Counted from the stretch's first letter, positions 19,417 through 28,882 are shown. The stretch: 64,000 bases of DNA from Panulirus ornatus (GCF_036320965.1 NC_092241.1:22367517-22431516), one strand, 5' to 3'. The notes: generated by a model from the sequence alone, not told the origin. A program made the numbers and translations.

Positions 19417-19643
19417 TCCCAGAATCTAAAACACTTCACTTCCTCCAAGTTTTCTCCATTCAAATTTACCCCCCAATTGACTTGTCCCTCAGCCCTACTG
19501 TACCTCATAACCTTGCTCTTATTCACATTTTCTCTCAGCTTTCTTCTTTCACACACTTTACCAAACTCTGTCACCAGCTTCTGCACTTTCTCACACGAAT
19601 CAGCCACCAGCGCTGTATAATCAGCGATCAAAAACTGACTCAC
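19377..19643 (-). CDS. RTE LINE RT fragment with altered catalytic box
   Basis: An 88-residue open stretch covering the RT catalytic box and the thumb-side sequence ([26 protein letters not shown]). The catalytic box reads IADYTALVADS instead of [11 protein letters not shown], so the second catalytic aspartate is a tyrosine. The frame is also lost at its C-terminal end before the LAADGTM region. This copy could not have encoded an active RT. Confidence 0.78.
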   Translation of the reverse strand: MSQFLIADYTALVADSCEKVQKLVTEFGKVCERRKLRENVNKSKVMRYSRAEGQVNWGVNLNGENLEEVKCFRFWEWIWQRMEPWKRK

Positions 19644-19714
19644 TTCTCAAGCTCTTTCATCCACAACACACTGCATACTTGTCCAAGACAGACAACGAAC
19701 GTATCATAAACATA

Positions 19715-20197
19715 TTATGTGGACAAGAAGGCGAATTGTTTACAAATTTTATCAACAATAAAGTTATCCGAATTGTCTAGACCTTCACTAACATTAATAT
19801 TATCATTATTTGTGTACTTGATAGTAGAAGATTCAATGATGTTTCTCGTAGCATTGAAGTTAGAGTCAATAACTATGGTGGCATTACTCCAGTCAATACA
19901 ATGATCATAGTTTTGAACGTGTTTAAATAAGGCATTTGATTCTTGTCCCGTTCTTACACTATATTTATGTTGCTTAGGTCTAACGGAAAGATTCTTAGCA
20001 CTCTGCCCAACATAATACTTATCACAATTTCTACATGGCACTTTATAGATGCATCCAGGAGAATTTTCTGGTGAATTCTTGATTAAGACATTCTTTGTAG
20101 TATTATTGTTGCTGAAGGCAACATTTACATTAAAGGATTTAAGCAACATAGGAAGTAAAGTATAATCATTATTAAAAGGGAGAAGTAAAATATTCAT
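19715..20197 (-). CDS. GIY-YIG endonuclease domain of a Penelope-like element
   Basis: The 160-residue open frame carries the GIY-YIG motifs: GCIYKVPC (48-55) and KYYVGQS (60-66), separated by a CRNC pair (55-58). R73 and H77 follow in SVRPKQHK, and a glutamate lies in TRNIIES (117-123). In PLEs this domain cuts DNA to prime reverse transcription, and a Cys pair inside the GIY-YIG region is characteristic of the family. The frame ends at a natural-looking stop near the element 3' end. The start used here is only the first Met after a frame break; the domain was originally the C-terminal part of a longer RT polyprotein. Confidence 0.85.
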   Translation of the reverse strand: MNILLLPFNNDYTLLPMLLKSFNVNVAFSNNNTTKNVLIKNSPENSPGCIYKVPCRNCDKYYVGQSAKNLSVRPKQHKYSVRTGQESNALFKHVQNYDHCIDWSNATIVIDSNFNATRNIIESSTIKYTNNDNINVSEGLDNSDNFIVDKICKQFAFLST

Positions 20198-21003
20198 GGT
20201 GTCAATGGGAGGTTTGGGCTGAACTCTATAAAATGAGCTCTGTAAATTATCTTCTAAAGCTCATCAATAACCACTGGACTGCAAATACGCAAAGCCCTAA
20301 CGAACATAGACTGAAATGATGATAGTTTATCTCTGTCATATTGATATGAGTAATAATGGATATATGAGCATACATTGGTAGGTTTTCTGTATATGTTACA
20401 CTTAAACTGAAAACCATTATTTTCATTTTCTACAGTAAATTTGATGGAAGGTACTAAACTGTTAAGTAAGGGGAGAAAGGTTTATAGATTTTCATTTGTT
20501 GGCCAAACTCTAATAACGCTATCTGTATACGTAACCAAATTGCATTAGACAGTAAGATATCCTTTAGTAATTTTGTTTAGAAAAATTCCATAATAAAGAT
20601 TACTTAGTACATGTGAAAGAGGGTTACCCATTGCCATACCAAATTTTTGAGCATAATAATCTCGATTGAAATGAAATGTACAGTCTTTTATACACAATTT
20701 TATCAGTTCAATGAAAACAGACTTTGAAACAGGTAATTATCAAATAAACATTCTAAAAGGTAATCAACTGGGACTTTTGTGAAAAGTGAGGAAACATCAA
20801 ACTAACACAAGCTAACAAGTTTGAAATCAAAATTAACACTAATATTGTTAAGATTGTAAGCGAAATCTACATTGTTCATGATATTAGAATTTGATATCTT
20901 ACCCACTAAAGAGCTTGATAAAGAAACTAACCATTTTGACAATTCACATGTGATTGAGCCTACTGAACTCACTATAGGTCTTAATGGAACAATTTTTTTG
21001 TTT
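20198..21003 (-). pseudogene. Penelope-like RT remnant
   Basis: Minus-strand blocks resemble the middle and palm of a PLE reverse transcriptase. They are LRPIVSSVGSITCELSKWL near the right end, VSSLFTKVPVDYLLE in the middle, and then FHFNRDYYAQKFGMAMGNPL. A YTDSVIRVW stretch follows near 20530 where a (Y/F)xDD-like box is expected; only one aspartate is visible there. Stops and frameshifts occur between the blocks. The N-terminal RT part is missing. Confidence 0.72.
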
Positions 21004-21017
21004 TGATAAGTCCATAT

Positions 21018-21249
21018 ATTTTTTTTTTCATACTATTCGCTATTTCCCGCGATAGCGAGGTAGCGTTAAGAACAGAGGACTGGGCCTTTGAGGGAATATC
21101 CTCACCTGGACCTCTTCTCTGTTCCTTCTTTTGGAAAAAAAAAAAAAAAAAAAACGAGAGGGGAGGATTTCCAGCCCCCCGCTCCCTTCCCTTTTAGTCG
21201 CCTTCTACGACACGCAGGGAATACGTGGGAAGTATTCTTTCTCCCCTAT

Positions 21250-21250
<1 letters not shown>
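21018..21250 (-). mobile_element. Short RTE-derived element (SINE-like)
   Basis: This has the same structure as the unit at 14753-14990, on the minus strand. Its tail end (left, CATACTATTCGC after a T-run) abuts the PLE fragment, and its head (right, CCCCTATCC) runs into (TA)n. The internal homopolymer is about 20 bp. Confidence 0.85.

Positions 21251-21251
<1 letters not shown>

Positions 21252-21332
<81 letters not shown>
21252..21332. repeat. (TA)n tract
   Basis: A TA run that begins directly at the head of the short element. Confidence 0.97.
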
Positions 21333-21336
<4 letters not shown>

Positions 21337-21607
21337 ACAAAGGTGACAAAGATGACAAAACTTTTGATAAGAGAACCATTACCTTTCAACAACAACTTCA
21401 GTTCTTTATTGAAATGGGAACTAACTGCTTCCAGGGGATTCTTACTGAGTTTAGAATATTTTGTGTAATCATTTAAAAGATGATTCATTTTAGATAAATC
21501 ATTACGTTAAAAAACTATGATCATTGTATTGACTGGAGTAATGCCATCTCAGTTATTAACTCTAACTCTATTACCACGAGAAATATCATTGAACCTTCCA
21601 TTATTAA

Positions 21608-21608
<1 letters not shown>
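21333..21608. mobile_element. Scrambled Penelope-like fragments
   Basis: At 21515-21608 the plus strand reads YDHCIDWSNA and then RNIIEPSIIKYT. This closely matches residues 97-128 of the GIY-YIG frame at 19715-20197, but in the opposite orientation. The left part (21338-21488), on the minus strand, reads LSKNPLEAVSSHFNKELKLL. It may be the N-terminal region of a PLE, but that assignment is tentative. The piece ends in a (CA)n tract at 21609. Confidence 0.6.
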
Positions 21609-21682
<74 letters not shown>

Positions 21683-21685
21683 CAC

Positions 21686-21716
<31 letters not shown>
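21609..21716. repeat. (CA)n then (TA)n microsatellite
   Basis: About 75 bp of CA repeats with one CGCA variant, then CATATATA-type sequence, immediately before the truncated 3' end of the next RTE copy. Confidence 0.95.
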
Positions 21717-21718
<2 letters not shown>

Positions 21719-21934
21719 AACCCCTTCCCCCCTCATGTGCGCGAGGTAGCGCTAGGAAGACAAGAAAGGCCACATTCGTTCACACTCAGTCTCTAGCTGT
21801 CATGTAATAATGCACCGAAATCATAGCTCCCGTTCCATATCTAGGCCCCACAGATCTTTCCATGGTTTAACCCAGACGCTTAACATGCCATGGTTAAATC
21901 CACTGACAGCACGTCGATCCCGGTATACCACATC

Positions 21935-22831
21935 CTTTCAATTCACTCTATTCCTTGCACGCCTTTCACCCTCTTGCATGTTCAGGCCCCGATCACTCAA
22001 AATCTTTTTCACTCTGTCCTTCCACCTCCAATTTGGTCTCCCACTTCTCCTCGTTCCCTCCACCTCTGAAACATATATCCTCTTGGTCAATCTCTCCTCA
22101 CTTATTCTCTCCATGTGACCAAACCATTTCAAAACTCCCTCTTCGGCTTACTCAACCACACTCTTATTATTACCACATATGTCTCTTACCCTATCATTAC
22201 TTATTCGATCAAACCACCTCACACCACATATTGTCCTCAAACGTCTCATTTCCAGAACAACCACCCTCCTCTGCAAAATTCTATCCATAGCCCATGCCTC
22301 GCAACCATATAACATTGTTGGAACCACTACTCCTTCAAACCTACACTCTTTTGCTTTCCGAGATAATGTCCTCGCCTTCCACCCATTCTTCAGCGCTTCC
22401 AGAACTTTCGCCCCCTCCCCCACCCTATGATTCACTTCCGCATCCATGGTTCCATCCGCTGCCAAATCCACTCCAAGACATCTAAAACACGTCACTTCCT
22501 CCAGTTTTTCTCCATTCAAAATTACCTCCCAGCAGACTTGTCCCTCAACCCTACTGTACTTCATAGCCTTGCTCTTATTCACATTTACTCTCAGCTTTCT
22601 TCTTTCACACACTTTACCAGACTTAGTCACCAGCTTCTGCAGTTTCTCACATGAATCAGCCACCAGCACTGTATCATCAGCGAACAAGAAGTGACTCACT
22701 TCCGAAGCTCCCTCATCCATAACAGACTCCATACTTGCCCCTCTTCCCAAAACACTTGCATTCACCTCCCTAACAACGCCATCCATAAACAAATTAAACA
22801 ACCATGTAGAAATCACACGCCCCTGCCGCAA
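21935..22831 (-). CDS. RTE LINE RT catalytic and C-terminal fragment
   Basis: This covers the frames at 22148-22831 (227 aa) and 21938-22132. The larger begins [20 protein letters not shown] (the GLRQG block, with CVMSPW changed), carries FADDTVLVADS with both catalytic aspartates, and continues through LAADGTMDAEVNHRV and CEAWAMD. A break near 22145 separates it from [18 protein letters not shown] and [10 protein letters not shown]. These are pieces of one RT and C-terminal region. Confidence 0.82.
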
Positions 22832-23026
22832 ACCTACATTTATTTAGAACTAATCACTTTCCTCTCTTCCTACACGTACACATGCCTTACATCCTCGATA
22901 AAAACTTTTCACTGCTTCTAACAACTTGCCTCCCACTTCATATATTCTTAATACCTTCGACAGAGCATCTCTATCAACTCTATCATATGCCTTCTCCAGA
23001 TCCATAAATGCTACATACAAATCCAT

Positions 23027-23924
23027 TTACTTTTCTAAGTATTTCTCACATACATTCTTCAAAGCAAACACCTGATCCACACATCCTCTACCACTTCTGA
23101 AACCACACTGCTCTTCCCCAATCTGATGCTCTGTACATGCCTTCACCCTCTCAATCAATACCCTCCCATATAATTTACCAGGAATACTCAACAAACTTAT
23201 ACCTCTGTAATTTGAGCACTCACTCTTATCCCCTTTGTCTTTGTACAATGGCACTATGCACGCATTCCGCCAATCCTCAGGCACCTCACCGTGAGTCATA
23301 CATACATTAGATAACCTTACCAACCAGTCAACAATACAGTCACCCCCTTTTTTTAATAAATTCCACTGCAATACCATCCAAACCTGCTGCCTTGCCGGCT
23401 TTCATCTTCCGCAAAGCTTTTACTACCTCTTCTCTGTTTACCAAATCATTTTCCCTAACCCTTTCACTTTGCACACCACCTCGACCAAAACACCCTATAT
23501 CTGCCACTCTATCATCAAACACATTCAACAAACCTTCAAAATACTCAATCCATCTCCGTCTCACATCACCACTACTTGTTATCACCTCCCCATTTGCGCC
23601 CTTCACTGAAGTTCCCATTTGCTCCCTTGTCTTACGCACTTTATTTACCTCCTTCCAGAACATCTTTTTATTCTCCGTAAAATTTAATGATACTCTCTCT
23701 CCCCAACTCTCATTTGCCCTTTTTTTCACCTCTTGCACCTTTCTCTTGACCTCCTGTCTCTTTCTCTTATACGTCTCCCACTCAATTGCATTTTTTCCCT
23801 GCAAAAATCGTCCAAATGCCTCTCTCTTCCCTTTCACTGATACTCTTACTTCTTCATCCCACCACTCACTACCCTTTCTAATCAACCCACCTCCCACTCT
23901 TCTCATGCCACAAGCATTGCGCAA
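23027..23924 (-). CDS. RTE LINE linker and RT N-terminal fragments
   Basis: Two frames on the minus strand, 23340-23924 (194 aa) and 23027-23377 (116 aa), overlap at a T-run length change near 23345. The first holds the basic linker (KRKRQEVKRKVQEVKKR) and the block [23 protein letters not shown]. The second has [29 protein letters not shown] and [11 protein letters not shown]. Together they are the region between the endonuclease and the RT palm. The second ends at a stop after EKYLEK. Confidence 0.82.
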
Positions 23925-24166
23925 TCCATCACTGATTCCCTAAATACATCCCATTCCTCCCCCACTCCCCTTACTTCCATTGTTCTCACCTTTTTCCATT
24001 CTGTACTCAGTCTCTCCTGGTACTTCCTCACACAAGTCTCCTTCCCAAGCTCACTTACTCTCACCACCCTCTTCACCCCAACATTCACTCTTTTTTTCTG
24101 AAAACTCCTACAAATCTTCACCTTAGCCTCCACAAGATAATGATCAGACATCCCTCCAGTTGCACC

Positions 24167-24904
24167 TTACAGCACATCAACATCCAAAAGTCTCTCTTTC
24201 GCGCGCCTGTCAATTAACACGTAATCCAATAACGCTCTCTGGCCATCTCTCCTACTTATATAAGTATACTTATGTATATCTCGCTTTTTAAACCAGGTAT
24301 TCCCAATCATCAGTCCTTTTTCAGCACATAAATCTACAAGCTCTTCACCATTTCCATTTACAACACAGAACACCCCATGTATACCAATTATTCCCTCAAC
24401 TGCCACATTACTCACCTTTGCATTCAAATCACCCATCACTATAACCCGGTCTCGTGCATCAAAACCACTAACACACTCATTCAGCTGCTCCCAAAACACT
24501 TGCCTCTCATGATGTTTCTTCTCATGCCCAGGTGCATATGCACCAATAATCACCCATCTCTCTCCATCAACTTTCAGTTTAACCCATATCAATCGAGAAT
24601 TTACTTTCTTACATTCTATCACATACTCCCACAACTCCTGTTTCAGGAGTACTGCTACTCCTTCCCTTGCTCTTGTCCTCTCACTAACCCCTGACTTTAC
24701 TCCCAAGACATTCCGAAACCACTCTTCCCCTTTACCCTTGAGCTTCGTTTCACTCAGAGCCAAAACATCCAGGTTTTTTTCCTCAAACATACTACCTATC
24801 TCTCCTTTTTTCACATCTTGGTTACATCCACACACATTTAAACACCCCAGTCTGAGCCTTCGAGGAGGATGAGCACTCCCCGGGTGACTCCTTCTGTTTC
24901 CCAT
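24167..24904 (-). CDS. RTE LINE endonuclease domain with native start, 245 aa
   Basis: This is the only copy here that keeps the N-terminus. The frame starts MGNRRSHPGS and has the order of an AP-endonuclease-like domain: CLNVCGCN (21-28), LALSETK (48-54), GAYAPG (121-126), GDLNAK (158-163) and DYVLIDRRAK. An in-frame TAA at 24167-24169 stops it just before the final SDH motif, which is still readable in the same frame (from 24151). The start follows the conserved leader at 24905-25022, so it is probably the native start. Other copies have a sense codon where this one has TAA. Confidence 0.85.
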   Translation of the reverse strand: MGNRRSHPGSAHPPRRLRLGCLNVCGCNQDVKKGEIGSMFEEKNLDVLALSETKLKGKGEEWFRNVLGVKSGVSERTRAREGVAVLLKQELWEYVIECKKVNSRLIWVKLKVDGERWVIIGAYAPGHEKKHHERQVFWEQLNECVSGFDARDRVIVMGDLNAKVSNVAVEGIIGIHGVFCVVNGNGEELVDLCAEKGLMIGNTWFKKRDIHKYTYISRRDGQRALLDYVLIDRRAKERLLDVDVL

Positions 24905-25022
24905 TTTAGAAAGTTAAAAAAATACAAGGAGGGGAGGATTTCTGGCCCCCCTCTCCCGTCCCCTCTAGTAGCCTTCTACGACACGCGAGGAATGCGTGGG
25001 AAGTATTCTTTCACCCCTATCC
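24905..25022 (-). promoter_or_regulatory. RTE LINE 5' leader, shared with the short elements
   Basis: In minus-strand sense it reads CTGGGGATAGGGGTGAAAG, then CGTGTCGTAGAAGGCTACTA, then a GGGGGGCCAGAAATCC region and a T-run, ending just before the endonuclease ATG. The same sequence heads every short element in the window. RTE elements must carry an internal promoter in their 5' region, so this is the likely place. That is inference; I do not see a convincing pol III A/B box pair. Confidence 0.6.
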
Positions 25023-26180
25023 CCAGGAGAGATAGGTAGTATGTTTGAGGAAAGGAACCTGGATGTTTTGGCTCTGAGTGAAACGAAGCACAAGGGTGAA
25101 GGGGAAGAGTGGTTTGGGAATGTCTTGGGAGTAAAGTCAGGGGTTAGTGAGAGGACAAGAGCAAGGGAAGGAGTAGCAGTACTCCTGAAACAGGAGTTGT
25201 GGGAGTATGTGATAGAATGTAAGAAAGTAAATTCTCGATTGATATGGGTTAAACTGAAAGTTGATGGAGAGAGATGGGTGATTATTGGTGCATATGCACC
25301 TGGGCATGAGAAGAAAGATGATGAGAGGCAAGTGTTTTGGGAGCAGCTGAATGAGTGTGTTAGTGGTTTTGATGCACGAGACCGGGTTATAGTGATGGGT
25401 GATTTGAATGCAAAGGTGAGTAATGTGGCAGTTGAGGGAATATTTGGTATACATGGGATGTTCAGTGTTGTAAATGGAAATGGTGAAGAGCTTGTAGATT
25501 TATGTGCTGAAAAAGGACTGGTGATTGGGAATACCTGGTTTAAAAAGCGAGATATACGTAAGTATACGTATGTAAGTAGGAGAGATGGCCAGAGAGCGTT
25601 ATTGGATTACGTGTTAATTGACAGGCGCGCGAAAGAGAGACATTTGAATGTTAATGTGCTGAGAGGTGCAACTGGAGGGATGTCTGATCATTATCTTGTG
25701 GAAGCTAAGGTGAAGATTTGTATGGGTTTTCAGAAAAGAAGAGTGAATGTTGGGGTGAAGAGGGTGGTGAGAGTGAGTGAGCTTGGGAAGGAGACTTGTG
25801 TGAGGAAGTACCAGGAGAGACTGAGTACAGAATGGAAAAAGGTGAGATCAATGGAAGTAAGGGGAGTGGGGGAGGAATGGGATATATTTAGGGAATCAGT
25901 GATGGATTGCGAAAAAGATGCTTGTGGGATGAGAAGAGTGGGAGGTGGGTTGATTAGAAAGGGTAGTGAGTGGTGGGATGAAGAAGTAAGATTATTAGTG
26001 AAAGAGAAGAGAGAGGCATTTGGACGATTTTTGCAGGGAAAAAATGCAATTGAGTGGGAGAGGTATAAAAGAAAGAGACAGGAGGTCAAGAGAAAGGTGC
26101 AAGAGGTGAAAAAGAGGGCAAATGATAGTGGGGGTGAGAGAGTATCATTAAATTTTAGGGAGAATAAAAAGATGTTCTAG
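24996..26180 (+). CDS. RTE LINE endonuclease plus linker, 394 aa open frame
   Basis: The open frame encodes LALSETK (25-31), GAYAPG (98-103), GDLNAK (135-140), LLDYVLIDRRAK (202-213) and SDHYLVEAK (230-238). That is the complete catalytic set of an AP-endonuclease-like LINE nuclease apart from the N-terminal LNVCG motif. A basic linker follows. The first ten residues ([10 protein letters not shown]) come from the antisense leader of the neighbouring minus-strand copy, so this start is a chimera and not natural. A TAG at 26178-26180 replaces a Trp codon of the other copies (MFWKEVNK context). Reading continues in frame to 26396. Confidence 0.87.
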   Translation: MGSILSPLSPGEIGSMFEERNLDVLALSETKHKGEGEEWFGNVLGVKSGVSERTRAREGVAVLLKQELWEYVIECKKVNSRLIWVKLKVDGERWVIIGAYAPGHEKKDDERQVFWEQLNECVSGFDARDRVIVMGDLNAKVSNVAVEGIFGIHGMFSVVNGNGEELVDLCAEKGLVIGNTWFKKRDIRKYTYVSRRDGQRALLDYVLIDRRAKERHLNVNVLRGATGGMSDHYLVEAKVKICMGFQKRRVNVGVKRVVRVSELGKETCVRKYQERLSTEWKKVRSMEVRGVGEEWDIFRESVMDCEKDACGMRRVGGGLIRKGSEWWDEEVRLLVKEKREAFGRFLQGKNAIEWERYKRKRQEVKRKVQEVKKRANDSGGERVSLNFRENKKMF

Positions 26181-26341
26181 AAGGAGGTAAATAAAGTGCG
26201 TAAGACAAGGGAGCAAATGGGAACTTCAGTGAAGGGCGCAAATGGGGAGGTGATAACAAGTAGTGGTGATGTGAGAAGGAGATGGAGTGAGTATTTTGAA
26301 GGTTTGCTGAATGTCTTTGATGATAGAGTTCCTGATATAGG

Positions 26342-27328
26342 GTGTTTTGGTCGAGTGGTGTGCAAAGTGAGAGGGTTAGGGAAAATGATTTGGTAAACAG
26401 AGAAGAGGTAGTAAAAGCCTTGCGGAAGATGAAAGCCGGCAAGGCAGCAGGTTTGTATGGTATTGCAGTGGAATGTATTAAAAAAGGGGGTGACTGTATT
26501 ATTGACTGGTTGGTAAGGATATTTAATGTATGTATGACTCATGGTAAGGTGCCTAAGGATTGGCAGAATGCGTGCATAGTGCCATTGTACAAAGGTAAAG
26601 GGGATAAGAGTGAGTGCTCAAATTACAGAGGTATAAGTTTTTTGAGTATTCCTGGTAAATTACATGGGAAGGTATTGATTGAGAGGGTGAAGGCATGTAC
26701 AGAGCATCAGATTGGGGAAGAGCAGTGTGGTTTCAGAAGTGGTAGAGGATTTGTGGATCAGGTGTTTGCTTTGAAGAATGTATGTGAGAAATACTTAGAA
26801 AAGCAAATGGATTTGTATGTAGCATTTATGGATCTGGAGAAGGCATATGATAGAGTTGATAGAGATGGTCTGTGGAAGGTATTAAGAATATATGGTGTGG
26901 GAGGCAAGTTGTTAGAAGCAGTGAAAAGTTTTTATCGAGGATGTAAGGCATGTGTACGTGTAGGAAGAGAGGAAAGTGATTGGTTCTCAATGAATGTAGG
27001 TTTGCGGCAGGGGTGTGTGATGTCTCCATGGTTGTTTAATTTGTTTATGGATGGGGTTGTTAGGGAGGTGAATGCAAGAGTTTTGGAAAGAGGGGCAAGT
27101 ATGAAGTCTGTTGTGGATGAGAGAGCTTGGGAAGTAAGTCAGTTGTTGTTCGCTGATGGTACAGCGCTGGTGGCTGATTCATGTGAGAAACTGCAGAAGC
27201 TGGTGACTGAGTTTGGTAAAGTGTGTGAAAGAAGAAAGTTAAGAGTAAATGTGAATAAGAGCAAGGTTATTAGGTACAGTAGGGTTGAGGGTCAAGTCAA
27301 TTGGGAGGTAAGTTTGAATGGAGAATAA
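26342..27328 (+). CDS. RTE LINE reverse transcriptase fragment, FADG box
   Basis: The 328-residue frame holds the [58 protein letters not shown] and [19 protein letters not shown]. The catalytic box reads FADGTALVADS, so the GGT codon at 27158-27160 replaces the second Asp of FADD. This should abolish polymerase activity. The frame starts after a 1-bp deletion relative to the other copies (near 26350) and ends at a TAA (27326-27328) that replaces Lys in GEKLEEV. The C-terminal domain continues in the same frame from 27362. Confidence 0.88.
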   Translation: MFWSSGVQSERVRENDLVNREEVVKALRKMKAGKAAGLYGIAVECIKKGGDCIIDWLVRIFNVCMTHGKVPKDWQNACIVPLYKGKGDKSECSNYRGISFLSIPGKLHGKVLIERVKACTEHQIGEEQCGFRSGRGFVDQVFALKNVCEKYLEKQMDLYVAFMDLEKAYDRVDRDGLWKVLRIYGVGGKLLEAVKSFYRGCKACVRVGREESDWFSMNVGLRQGCVMSPWLFNLFMDGVVREVNARVLERGASMKSVVDERAWEVSQLLFADGTALVADSCEKLQKLVTEFGKVCERRKLRVNVNKSKVIRYSRVEGQVNWEVSLNGE

Positions 27329-27361
27329 CTGGAGGAAGTAAAGTGTTTTAGATATCTGGGA

Positions 27362-27919
27362 GTGGATCTGGCAGCGGATGGAACCATGGAAGCGGAAGTG
27401 AATTATAGGGTGGGGGAGGGGGCGATAATTTTGGGAGCCTTGAAGAATGTGTGGAAGTCGAGAACATTATATCCGAAAGCAAAAATGGGTATGTTTGAAG
27501 GAATAGTGGTTCCAACAATATTGTATGGTTGCGAGACGTGTGCTATGGATAGAGATGTGCGCAGGAGGATGGATGTGCTGGAAATGAGATGTTTGAGGAC
27601 AATGTGTAATGTGAGGTGGTTTGATCGAGTAAGTAATGTAAGGGTAAGAGAGATGTGTGGAAATAAAAAGAGCGTGGTTGAGAGAGCAGAAGAGGGTGTT
27701 TTGAAATGGTTTGGGCACATGGAGAGAATGAGTGAGGAAAGATTGACCAAGAGGATATATGTGTCGGAGGTGGAGGGAACGAGGAGACGTGGGAGACCAA
27801 ATTGGAGATGGAAAGATGGAGTGAAAAAGATTTTGTGTGATCGGGGCCTGAACATGCAGGAGGGTGAAAGGAGGGCAAGGAATAGAGTGAATTGGATCGA
27901 TGTGGTATACCGGGGCTGA
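27362..27919 (+). CDS. RTE LINE polyprotein C-terminal fragment, 185 aa
   Basis: This is the same frame as the RT fragment upstream, separated by one stop codon. It starts [20 protein letters not shown] and contains [32 protein letters not shown] and [15 protein letters not shown]. It ends at the native stop just before the 3' UTR block GACGTGCTGTC. The usual CEAWAMD motif has changed to CETCAMD. Confidence 0.85.
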   Translation: MDLAADGTMEAEVNYRVGEGAIILGALKNVWKSRTLYPKAKMGMFEGIVVPTILYGCETCAMDRDVRRRMDVLEMRCLRTMCNVRWFDRVSNVRVREMCGNKKSVVERAEEGVLKWFGHMERMSEERLTKRIYVSEVEGTRRRGRPNWRWKDGVKKILCDRGLNMQEGERRARNRVNWIDVVYRG

Positions 27920-28375
27920 CGTGCTGTCGGTGAATTGAATCAGGGCATGTGAAGCGTCTGGGGTAAACCATGGAAAGTTGTGTGGGGCCTGGATGTGGAA
28001 AGAGAGCTGTGGTTTCGGGCATTATTGCATGACAGCTAGAGACTGAGTGTGAACGAATGGGGCCTTTGTTGTCTTTTTCTAGTGCTACCTCGCACACATG
28101 AGGGGGGAGGGTGATGGTATTCCATGTGTGGCGAGGTGGCGATGGGAATGAATAAAGGGAGACAGTGTGAATTGTGTGCATGGGTATATATGTGTGTGTC
28201 TGTGTGTGTATATATATGTGTACATTGAGATGTATAGGTATGTATATTTTCGTGTGTGGACGTGTATGTATATACATTGTGTATGGGGGTGGGTTGGGCC
28301 ATTTTTTTCGTCAGTTTCCTTGCGCTACCTCGCAAACGCGGGAGACAGCGACAAAGCAAAATAAATAAATAAGTA

Positions 28376-28492
<117 letters not shown>

Positions 28493-28511
28493 CTTCTTTC
28501 TTATATATATA

Positions 28512-28739
28512 TATTTTTTTTTTTTAACTATTCGCTATTTCCCACGTTAGCGAGGTAGCGTTAAGAACAGAGGACTGGGCCTTTGTGGAATATCCTCACC
28601 TGGCCCCACTCTGTTCCTTCTCTTGGAAAAAAAAAAAAAACGAGAGGGGAGGATTTCCAGCCTCCCGCTCCCTCCCCTTTTAGTCGCCTTCTACGACCCG
28701 CAGGGAATGCGTGGGAAGTATTCTTAATGCCCTATCCCC

Positions 28740-28744
<5 letters not shown>
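28512..28744 (-). mobile_element. Short RTE-derived element (SINE-like)
   Basis: Minus-strand unit with a T-run tail on the left (28514-28525), CCCACGTTAGCGAGGTAGCG, an A-run near 28626-28640, and the head CCCTATCCCCAGGGATA on the right, followed by (TA)n. Confidence 0.85.

Positions 28745-28790
<46 letters not shown>
28745..28790. repeat. (TA)n tract
   Basis: A short TA run between the head of one short element and the T-run tail of the next. Confidence 0.95.
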
Positions 28791-28799
<9 letters not shown>

Positions 28800-28882
28800 T
28801 TTTTATACTATTCGCCATTTCCCTCGTTAGCAAGGTAGCGTTAAGAACAGAGGACTGGACCTTTGAGGGAACATCCTCACCT
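28791..28882 (-). mobile_element. Short RTE-derived element, 5'-truncated
   Basis: Only the 3' part is present: a T-run, ATACTATTCGCCATTTCCCT, AGGTAGCGTTAAGAACAGAG, ending at CATCCTCACCTG. Unrelated sequence follows. Confidence 0.82.

Larger units (their letters stand above)
19700..21003 (-). mobile_element. Penelope-like element (PLE), 5'-truncated
   Basis: Minus-strand sequence with a GIY-YIG nuclease at its 3' side and decayed RT sequence upstream. The RT blocks, read across frames, include LRPIVSSVGS (near 20975), a DVSSLFTKVP stretch (near 20790) and FGMAMGNPLS (near 20640), which is a typical PLE motif. RT followed by C-terminal GIY-YIG is the diagnostic order of endonuclease-bearing Penelope-like elements. 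The RT part has several stops; the nuclease frame is intact. The left end abuts an RTE fragment and the right end abuts a short element. Confidence 0.85.
21717..25022 (-). mobile_element. Near-full-length RTE LINE copy (-)
   Basis: This is the most complete copy on the minus strand. In element order it has the 5' leader (25022-24905), the endonuclease (24904-24100), a linker (24100-23400), the RT (23400-22640), the C-terminal domain (22500-21935) and the first part of a long-type 3' UTR. The 3' end is missing after the GCGCTACCTCGCGCACATGA region. The coding part is broken by an in-frame stop at 24167-24169, a frameshift near 23910, an extra T in a T-run near 23345 and further breaks near 23000, 22840 and 22148. 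A second RTE copy in the opposite direction starts at its 5' end. Confidence 0.9.
25022..28375 (+). mobile_element. Near-full-length RTE LINE copy (+), long 3' UTR type
   Basis: The plus-strand copy begins at AGGAGAGATAGG (the GEIGSMFEE codons), so it lacks only the leader and about 34 codons. It contains endonuclease, linker, RT, C-terminal domain and a long-type 3' UTR (27920-28360), ending ACAGCGACAAAGCAAAATAA plus AAAT repeats. Lesions are an in-frame TAG at 26178-26180, a 1-bp deletion near 26350, an in-frame TAA at 27326-27328 and a catalytic-box change (FADG). Its 5' end is fused directly to the leader of the minus-strand copy. Confidence 0.9.
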
